Source: Methanosarcinales archaeon (lineage in GTDB: Archaea > Halobacteriota > Syntropharchaeia > Alkanophagales > Methanospirareceae). From it: DNA of 19,355 nucleotides. Under the pieces are notes generated by a model. It saw only the letters and a list, made by a program, of their open reading frames with translations, was not told the origin of the DNA and did no database searches. Location of the stretch: contig WJOV01000153.1 in NCBI GenBank assembly GCA_009618475.1, forward strand, positions 1 through 19,355. The letters run 5' to 3'. Below, piece by piece: positions 13,011 to 19,355 of this stretch (the first letter of the stretch is position 1; every line of letters begins with the position of its first letter). Made by a program: the position numbers and the translations under genes.

Positions 13011-14866
13011 ATAGAAGAAAGATAAAATCGCTCCAGGATTTAGAAAACCTCAGACAGGAGATATTAGTTAAAAGAGACCCGCAAAAGACACGCGTTTCAA
13101 TATGCGCTGGTACGGGCTGTCTCGCTCTTGGTGCACGGAAAGTTATCACGAGTTTTAAAGAAGAACTTAAAAAACAGGGGTTGGAAGATACAGTAGAGAT
13201 TAGGGAGACTGGTTGCCCGGGGTTTTGTGAAAAAGGAACAATTGTTGTCATTTATCCCGAAGGGATTTATTATCTCCAGGTACAGCCAGGCGACGTGCCA
13301 GAAATAGTGGAAAAAACGTTGGTGGAAAAGAAGATTGCCGAACGTTTACTCTATACCGACCCGGTCACTAATGAAAAGGCAATCCATGAGGATGAAATAC
13401 CATTCTATAAAAATCAGATGCGACTCCTGATCGGAGATAATATCAAGATTGATCCAAAAAACATCGAAGATTACATCGCTCTCGGTGGCTATAGCGCTTT
13501 AGCAAAAGTATTGTCCAAAATGAGCCCGGGAGAGGTAATCGAAGAAGTCAAGAGAGCGAATCTTCGTGGTCGCGGTGGCGGTGGTTTTCCAGCAGGGAGA
13601 AAATGGGAAACTACACGCAATGCGCCCGGTGAACCTAAGTATGTTATCGTTAATTGTGACGAGGGAGACCCTGGAGCGTTTATGGACCGGGCACTTATGG
13701 AGGGGAATCCACACAGCGTCATCGAAGGGCTTATTATTGGTGCGTATGCCATCGGCTCGCATGAAGGTTTCATATATGTAAGAGAAGAATATCCCCTGGC
13801 GGTGGAGAATACGAGCATAGCCCTCGAGCAAGCGAGAGAATACGGGCTTCTGGGAAGGGACATCATGGGTTCGGGTTTTGATTTTGACGTTACGATTTTT
13901 CGAGGTGCAGGAGCTTTCGTTTCCGGCGAGTCCAGCGCTCTCATGTCATCATTGGAAGGCAAAGTGGGAGCACCGCAACCAAAATATGTCCATACCTCTG
14001 TAAAGGGACTATGGAACAAACCTACAAATCTAAACAACGTAGAAACATGGGCTAATGTCCCGCTCATTATAAATAAGGGCGCCGATTGGTTCACTTCGAT
14101 TGGTACGGAGGGTAGCAAGGGTGCTAAAATTTTTTCGCTGGTAGGTAAAGTAAATAATACGGGTCTCGTGGAAGTTCCAATGGGCATCACGCTGCGGGAG
14201 ATAATTTATAATATTGGTGGAGGCGTACTGGCTAATAAAAAGTTCAAGGCGGTACAGACCGGTGGTCCATCGGGTGGGTGCATTCCAGAAAGCTTCATTG
14301 ATACAGCGGTGGATTTTGACGAATTGACGAAGCTGGGTTCCATGATGGGTTCGGGTGGAATGATAGTGATGGATGAAGATACGTGCATGGTGGACGTTGC
14401 CAAATATTTCATTGATTTCCTCGTGGATGAATCATGTGGAAGATGCGTTCCTTGCAGGGAAGGATTGGAAAGGATGAGTGAAATACTTACGGATATTTGT
14501 GAAGGGAGGGGAACGGAAGGGGATATAGAATTGCTGGAAGAGTTGTCAGAGGTGATGAAGGATACTTCTATGTGTGGGCTGGGAAGAACCGCTCCAAATC
14601 CCGTTTTAACCACCATACATTATTTCAGAGAGGAATATGATGCACATATAAAAGAAAAGAAATGCCCTGCTCATGTTTGTAAAGCGCTGATAGAATATTA
14701 CATAGACGGAGAAAAGTGCACAGGTTGTCTTGCATGCCTCAAAGCATGCCCGGAAGGAGCTATTAGCGGTGATAAGGAGAAGGTGCACGTGATAACTATG
14801 GAAAAATGCAATAGATGTGGAATATGCTATGAGACCTGTAAATTTGATGCGGTAATTATAAAATGA
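13007..14866 (+). CDS. NuoF/HydB-like NADH-binding flavoprotein with extra Fe-S domains
   Basis: A 619-residue flavoprotein that would oxidise or reduce NAD(P)(H) at FMN. Order of domains: N-terminal thioredoxin-like [2Fe-2S] domain (C33, C38, C70, C74); NADH/FMN-binding core with GRGGGGFPAGRKW (188-200), NCDEGDPGAFMDR and SGESSAL (306-312, where complex I usually has GEETAL); SLBB-like domain; [4Fe-4S] NuoF C-terminal domain with C477-x2-C480-x2-C483 and C523; and a C-terminal two-cluster ferredoxin (C571/574/577/581 and C601/604/607/611). This layout is that of HydB of electron-bifurcating hydrogenases and related diaphorases rather than complex I NuoF. It has a strong SD (GGAGGAG) and a 4-nt ATGA overlap with the preceding gene. 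Confidence 0.93.
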   Translation: MNRRKIKSLQDLENLRQEILVKRDPQKTRVSICAGTGCLALGARKVITSFKEELKKQGLEDTVEIRETGCPGFCEKGTIVVIYPEGIYYLQVQPGDVPEIVEKTLVEKKIAERLLYTDPVTNEKAIHEDEIPFYKNQMRLLIGDNIKIDPKNIEDYIALGGYSALAKVLSKMSPGEVIEEVKRANLRGRGGGGFPAGRKWETTRNAPGEPKYVIVNCDEGDPGAFMDRALMEGNPHSVIEGLIIGAYAIGSHEGFIYVREEYPLAVENTSIALEQAREYGLLGRDIMGSGFDFDVTIFRGAGAFVSGESSALMSSLEGKVGAPQPKYVHTSVKGLWNKPTNLNNVETWANVPLIINKGADWFTSIGTEGSKGAKIFSLVGKVNNTGLVEVPMGITLREIIYNIGGGVLANKKFKAVQTGGPSGGCIPESFIDTAVDFDELTKLGSMMGSGGMIVMDEDTCMVDVAKYFIDFLVDESCGRCVPCREGLERMSEILTDICEGRGTEGDIELLEELSEVMKDTSMCGLGRTAPNPVLTTIHYFREEYDAHIKEKKCPAHVCKALIEYYIDGEKCTGCLACLKACPEGAISGDKEKVHVITMEKCNRCGICYETCKFDAVIIK

Positions 14867-14876
14867 GGTGATAAAG

Positions 14877-15560
14877 ATGAAAAAGATGACAATTAACGGT
14901 ATAGTAGCGCAGGTAGAAGACCACTGGACCGTTCTGGAAGCTTGCAGATTCTACGGGATAGACGTACCCACACTTTGCCATCATGATGGTTTAAGCCCGG
15001 GTGGTATTTGCCGGCTTTGTGTAGTGGAAATAGGCAAAGGAGAAAGGACGAAATTGGTAACCTCCTGTAACTATCCGGTTGAGGCTGGATTAGTGGTGCG
15101 AACACATTCCGAAAGAGTAATTAGGGATAGGAAGATGCTGGTCGAGTTATTGCTGGCGAGATGTCCGAGCTCTAAGACGTTACAGGATTTAGCGGCGAAA
15201 CTGGGTGTGCAACGAGTTAGATTTAAGGTGAAGGATGAAAAGTGCATTTTGTGTGGTCTGTGCGTCAGGATGTGTGATGAACAGATGGGTGCGAAGGCGA
15301 TAGGTTTTGCGGGTCGTGGAAAAGAACGCAGGGTAACCCCACCTTTTGACATAAAATCGGAGGTGTGTCGTAACTGCGGTGCGTGTATGTATATCTGCCC
15401 GGTATGCCAGTTGAGATGCCAGGGACCAGAACCTCCGAGTGTTGTGTGTGGGGCATGCCTGAACGTCGAGCCGGTTTGTTTGCAGGATAACGATGACGTT
15501 ATGTGTTATCTGGATTCCTGTGGATGGTGTTATAAAGTGAAGAAAGGGGTAGAAAAGTAA
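14877..15560 (+). CDS. HoxU/NuoG N-terminal-like Fe-S protein with Cys-rich tail
   Basis: A 227-residue electron-transfer protein. The N-terminal [2Fe-2S] domain has C34, C45, C48 and C64 (DVPTLCHHDGL, GICRLCVVEIG, TSCNYP). The His-Cys3 [4Fe-4S] motif normal in HoxU/NuoG is lost (ARCPSSKTLQ instead). A ferredoxin-like two-cluster domain follows with C123/126/129/133 and C164/167/170/174. The last 50 residues add C177, C181, C191, C194, C201, C210, C215 and C218, beyond what HoxU has. The start at 14877 follows GGTGAT, a classic archaeal SD; a GTG at 14868 lies inside that SD. It begins 10 nt after the NuoF-like stop, so the three proteins very likely form a complex. No hydrogenase H-cluster domain is present. 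Confidence 0.9.
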   Translation: MKKMTINGIVAQVEDHWTVLEACRFYGIDVPTLCHHDGLSPGGICRLCVVEIGKGERTKLVTSCNYPVEAGLVVRTHSERVIRDRKMLVELLLARCPSSKTLQDLAAKLGVQRVRFKVKDEKCILCGLCVRMCDEQMGAKAIGFAGRGKERRVTPPFDIKSEVCRNCGACMYICPVCQLRCQGPEPPSVVCGACLNVEPVCLQDNDDVMCYLDSCGWCYKVKKGVEK

Positions 15561-15680
15561 AGTATAGAGAGAAAAGGAGTTATCATCAAAGGATTTGCAG
15601 TCGTTACGATTTTAATCGGGTCGTATTTAATTGTATCATAGTGGGTATCTTATGATGATTGACAATCCACAAGAGTTCTA
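15561..15680. other. intergenic region after the diaphorase operon
   Basis: No convincing gene. In the frame of the preceding gene, just past its TAA, a short hydrophobic reading (IKGFAVVTILIGSYLIVS) follows AAGGAG but lacks a normal start codon; it may be the decayed start of a membrane protein. A bulged inverted repeat pairs ATTGT-ATCATA (15630-15640) with TATGAT...ACAAT (15651-15656, 15662-15666) around a 10-nt loop and may be a terminator. A 25-codon plus-strand frame starting at 15652 (MMIDNPQEFYQKLSRIL) is also open, with no recognised family. Confidence 0.3.
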
Positions 15681-15815
15681 TCAAAAACTTTCGAGGATTT
15701 TATCAGGCGAGCGGAGGGATTGTAACTGACGTTTTCGGTGTTCGTGAAGTTGCTCGAAGGGCAATTTTGGTGAGCGTAGCGAACCACCCCCTCCACTTAG
15801 ATGATATAATTTCAT
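15681..15815 (-). CDS. possible 44-residue ORF after res
   Basis: An ATG at 15815 follows the res stop by 2 nt, with a good SD (GGTGAT) inside the end of res. It opens a 44-codon frame (MKLYHLSGGGGSLRSPK...) ending at 15681. The sequence is basic and resembles no family I know. Its position suggests translational coupling, but it could equally be a remnant of a gene that once followed res, or chance. Confidence 0.2.
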   Translation of the reverse strand: MKLYHLSGGGGSLRSPKLPFEQLHEHRKRQLQSLRSPDKILESF

Positions 15816-15817
15816 AA

Positions 15818-18451
15818 TCACCACCTCTGCGTAAAATTACTAAAGTTATCAATCGGCCCTTCGAACTTCACATCTCTCATAACCTCAAACCTTCTTTTGG
15901 CACTTAGTATTTTCATTTTCTCGTCGGGTCGAAGTTGATGAATATCTGTTTTGTCTTTAGTTTCTACCACAAAGTAAATACATTGTTTTGTGGTTCCATT
16001 TGTCTGTTTTTCAACAATTATTGCCCAGTCATGAGTGTATTTTCCAGCAGGAGTTTCTATAGCGTACCAATCAGGAAGTTTGATGAATAATTTAACTCTT
16101 GAATCTCTGTCCAACGCCTGTGCGAAGTCTCTTTCGATTCTGCTAAAACCTTCCTCACTCGGACCCGTATCAATTTCAATTCCGTCTTTATTTTCCCCCT
16201 CTATTTTGTAAAGTGTTTTCTTATTATTCAGCGACACAATATATTTATCATAGGTCTGAATTTCTTCATTGAACAATTTTGCATCAAAAGATTCATCCAG
16301 TTCTATATATGCAATATTCTCCACAGAACTCTCTTTTAGGTTATATTTGATAATTCTGACAACATTTTCTGCATATTTTTGAGGATTTTCAAAAAGAAGG
16401 CGGAGATTATTCACTTTGCGGAGTATCTTCAAAATTGTGGATCTTGTAAGGCTCGTCTCATTTTCAATGTGTCTAACAATATTAAATATACTCTTTAACT
16501 TGATTCGTTCTGCACGCTCTCTAATAAACTCTTCTTTCGATTTTTCGTAATCAATTTCCTCTATTCTGACTTTCTGAATACTTATCTCGAGAGCTTTTAT
16601 TTCAATTTCGTTTATCTCTTTTACGCACTTATTAACGAACTCATTTATATCTATGTTAATAACATACTTCACCTTTTTGGAGATTTTTTCCCATAAACTC
16701 TCAAATAATCCACTTTCGAGAGTGTCTTTCTTTATTATTATTTTCTTACGCTTCCGGTTATCTTCTACCGGCGGTGCCCCTTCTCCAACCTCTTCTCTAA
16801 ATTCTGTCTGCAATTGTTCTACATATTCCCTATAACTTTCATTAGTAACTACGGTTAACAAATTTGTTTCTCTCTCTTGTATCCGCTCTCCATTCAAATT
16901 AACTGGCAGTCTCAATCCTCTACCAATTTCTTGCCTTTTCTTTATCTCAGATGTAGAATATGATAAAGTGCATATATTGAATACATTGGGGTTATCCCAC
17001 CCTTCCCTTAAGGCGGAATGCGAGAATATAAACTCAACAGGTTCGTCTAATGATAATAACCTCTCTTTTTCCTTCATTATTAAATTATAGGCTTCTTCAT
17101 CTTTCTCAATGCTTTTTGCAGAACGCATTTTGGAAAAATACCCTTTATGCTTTTTCTCAATATCCAAGTCTAAAAATTCGAGAAATTCTACCCCGACTGT
17201 CTTTTTAAATTCTTCTTCAAAGATTTTTCTTAACCATCCATCTTCTGGGAGATAGTCATCCACCCGGTTTATGAAAAATAAACTCAACACCTTGACACCC
17301 TTAGGATTTAATTTCCGCTTTCTTTCTAAATGCTCTCTTATCGTCTCTTGCATCATAATCCTGATTACTTCGTCTTCATTTACCGAAGATTTGCCTTCAT
17401 ATATTTTCACTCCGTTGGAAAATGAGATATAGCCAGCTCCTTTGTTTATTTCACTAATTCTAAACCCCTCATAATACGGATTGTCAGTTTTCCTTGCCAA
17501 ATTGTCTCCATGTTTTAAAGTCGTTATTTTAAATTTTATACCTCCTTTTTCCTTAACAAAAACCTTGACCTTTGCTCTCAAACCAGACTTAGTAGAGTCT
17601 ATTCTTTCCAGAATTATCTTCTTACTACTTGGATCTCCCTCTTCAGTTATAGATAAAACCTCAATTTTCTTTACCAGCCCCAGATTGTAGGCATCATACG
17701 GAGTTAGCTTATAAACTAAATTATACACTTCTCTATGAGTTGCCGAGTATCGCAAGATAAAAAGTGGATTTAGTTCTGAAATGCCCCATCGGGATGCCAC
17801 GCCCCCTATTTTCTGTGGTTCATCCAAAATAACGATGGGATTCGTTTGCTTTATAAGTTGAATGGGTTTATCACCCATTCTATCATGGACATTGTGGATA
17901 ATATTTATATCTTTATTAAAGGCGTCTCTTGTGATGACCATAATTTGAAGATTGGTATCCTGGGCAAACATTTTTATTTGCACCAGGTTGTCAGACTTAT
18001 AGGAGAAATAAGTGTAAGGTAAATTTTCATATAATATCCTGAAATGCTCTCTTGTGATTTCAAAAGTCTTTAAAACGCCTTCTTTTATAGCTACCGAAGG
18101 AACAACTATTATGAACTTTGTGAAACCATATTTTTGATTCAATTCCAGAATTGTTCTCAAATAAATGTATGTTTTGCCTGTTCCTGTTTCCATCTCGATG
18201 GTGAAATTGTATGTGGATTCCAAATCCTCTTCTCCGGGGAATTTTAAGTTCTCGGACATGGGTAATTCATTCTTCTTCTGAATCTCCTGTAAATTCTCAA
18301 GGATTTTTTCTTTTGATATGGTTAAAACATTCGGAACTACTTAAAAAGTATAATCGAAAGGCGGTTTTACCTGTCCTTTGAATAAATCAACTATTGAATT
18401 AATGGCATCAATTTGAAAATCTAACTTTGGGTCAAATTTTAACTTCATCAT
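15818..18451 (-). pseudogene. res: type III restriction endonuclease subunit Res, interrupted by TAA
   Basis: An 878-codon frame encoding a type III Res ATPase/endonuclease. Codons 1-36 (MMKLKFDPKLDFQIDAINSI...) read well behind a GGTGAT SD, but codon 37 (18343-18341) is TAA. The same frame continues as typical Res sequence (VVPNVLTISKEKILENLQ...). The downstream part from the internal ATG at 18259 (813 codons) carries Walker A ETGTGKT, DEPQ (motif II), YSAT (motif III), QEIGRGLRLP (motif VI) and a C-terminal nuclease-like HDW...VVETK (Asp, Glu-x-Lys). Since the rest is intact the stop may be recent, a sequencing error, or bypassed by internal initiation at 18259; the lost N-terminal segment belongs to the helicase fold (Q-motif region). 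TAA is not the pyrrolysine codon. Confidence 0.85.
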
Positions 18452-18452
18452 C

Positions 18453-19273
18453 TTAAATCACCTTTAGCCTTACAAAAGCACTCAGGTTTATTTTGTCGTT
18501 ATCACTCAGGGCTTTATCCAGAAATACAAACACCTTATCTCTGTATTCTGGAGTTCTATCTCTTCAATAGCCTCTTCAGTTATTTTTTCATCTAAGGACA
18601 TATAGAATTCCAATTTTTGCTTTTCGTCTGCAACATGGAAGAATTTGTTTCCCTTTATCTTCCTTTCTTCAATCTTTGAATTTAAATCAAATCCTTCCTT
18701 TAGCATCGTTTCATAAACAATGTCAATAGGTTTCCAATCTCCCACAAGCGGCTCATTAACCCAAAGACCAAGCCACTCTAAGTATTTCTTCTTAAGTTCT
18801 TCTACATCTTCTTCCTCGGAGATCTCGAACTCATCTTTGAGATTGAAGTTGGATTTATCCAGTCTGAAGACCTTAAACCCAAAATCCTGATCGTTTTCGG
18901 TAAGTTTCTGTTGTTCTTCTTCATTATATTTCTCTGATACTCTCCTTAGTCTTTCTATGCAAATATCCGCAACTGTCGGATAATCCATTTTGATATTCTC
19001 ATCTTGTACTTCCTCATCTAAATTAACAATGATAAATTTTCTGTTACCACCATCTTCTCTATTTAAATCCCAGACAGCGTGTCCTGTGGTGCCAGATCCA
19101 GCGAAGAAGTCGAGGACTATATCTCTATTTTCAGGTGAGATCACTATCGGAATCAGATGCTCTATTAGTGAAACTGGCTTGGGATAATCATATACTTTTT
19201 TGCCAAATATTTCTGTAATATCTTTATTCCCATCCCTCGTAAAACCAACATTGTCTAAAATACTCCTAGTGTC
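18453..19273 (-). pseudogene. mod: type III DNA methyltransferase Mod, 5' truncated and frameshifted
   Basis: The C-terminal half of a beta-class N6-adenine methyltransferase of a type III system. Clear Mod sequence begins at TRSILDNVGFTRDGNKD (19270 downward), continues through DYPKPVSLIEHLI and the SAM-binding motif LDFFAGSGTTGHAV. The frame is closed upstream by TGA at 19276-19274, where similarity stops and a putative insertion sequence begins; the target-recognition and DPPY parts are absent. Near the 3' end a one-base loss around 18535-18545 shifts the frame, ending at 18506 (...CLYFWIKP). The other frame carries the expected tail DKVFVFLDKALSDNDKIN... up to a TAA at 18455-18453, one base before the res start. 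No functional modification enzyme can come from this copy. Confidence 0.85.
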
Positions 19274-19355
19274 TCAACAAATTAGTTTTTAGACAACTAT
19301 AAATACTGTGAGTTTATCCTATATTTTATGAAAAGGATAGAACTTGCGGAAGAGG
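19271..19355 (+). mobile_element. left end of a probable insertion sequence, cut by window edge
   Basis: DNA abutting the truncated mod gene starts GTCTCAACAAATTAG and contains a TATA-like CTATAAATA (19297-19305), then an ATG at 19328 that opens a frame reading MKRIELAEE up to the window edge. The TATA-to-ATG distance suits a leaderless transposase gene. The identification as an insertion sequence rests on the abrupt end of mod homology and this layout; too little is visible to name a family. TTTTAGACAA (19287-19296) here is an inverted copy of TTGTCTAAAA (19251-19260) in mod. Confidence 0.4.

Noticed and set aside
13489..14190. 233-residue minus-strand frame
   Set aside because: It is fully antisense to the NuoF-like core, whose motifs are unambiguous; the composition (many Pro/Ser) is that of a shadow frame.
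14868..14876. GTG start for the HoxU-like gene
   Set aside because: The GTG is part of the GGTGAT Shine-Dalgarno sequence that correctly positions the ATG at 14877.
15652..15730. Possible C/D box small RNA (ATGATGA ... CTGA)
   Set aside because: The C-like and D-like boxes are over 70 nt apart, no clear internal C'/D' pair is present, and flanking terminal stems are lacking.
18341..18343. Stop-codon recoding (pyrrolysine or selenocysteine) at the res stop
   Set aside because: The codon is TAA, whereas pyrrolysine uses TAG and selenocysteine uses TGA. Simple gene decay or an error explains it better, given the other lesions in the locus.

Overview
The window looks like a piece of a euryarchaeal chromosome, most likely a methane-metabolising lineage (a methanogen relative, or an anaerobic methane/alkane oxidiser such as ANME-1 or Syntrophoarchaeum). 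The grounds are a paralog of the formylmethanofuran dehydrogenase catalytic subunit (FmdA/FwdA), a geranylgeranyl reductase for archaeal lipids, a Dph6-type diphthamide enzyme, two DUF116 proteins, and TATA-like boxes about 25-35 nt ahead of start codons that lack Shine-Dalgarno sequences. The lineage is inferred from gene content only; there is no rRNA in the window.

Layout. (1) 183-2301, minus strand: a B12-binding-type radical SAM protein followed by a small unknown membrane protein. (2) 2361-3250: a SpoIIM-family membrane protein, then a 67-residue acidic protein resembling an antitoxin, transcribed away from a metallo-beta-lactamase-fold hydrolase; a perfect 29-bp palindrome fills most of the 41-bp gap between these last two. 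(3) 3893-5359, minus strand: the FwdA-like amidohydrolase, overlapping the hydrolase gene tail to tail. (4) 5543-7585: an unusual fusion of an asparagine-synthetase-like enzyme (dead glutaminase domain) with a Dph6-like diphthine-ammonia ligase. A related short inverted-repeat element lies on each side of it. (5) 7709-10161, minus strand: an operon of two DUF116 paralogs and a geranylgeranyl reductase. (6) 10290-12393: trpE-trpG behind a clear TATA promoter with TGTGCAT/ATGCACA boxes. (7) 12522-15560: a tightly coupled NuoE/NuoF/HoxU-like operon encoding an NADH:acceptor (diaphorase) module rich in Fe-S clusters, with no hydrogenase, formate dehydrogenase or Hdr partner in view. (8) 15818-19355: an A+T-richer, decaying type III restriction-modification locus. 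The methyltransferase gene (mod) is cut at its 5' side next to what looks like an insertion-sequence end and is frameshifted near its 3' end. The restriction gene (res) has an in-frame TAA at codon 37.

Operon-internal genes tend to have ATGA overlaps or SD sequences (GGTGAT, GGAGG), whereas many first genes have none, a mixed leaderless/SD style typical of archaea. No rRNA, tRNA or CRISPR was seen. No stretch over 300 bases lacks a gene or gene remnant.
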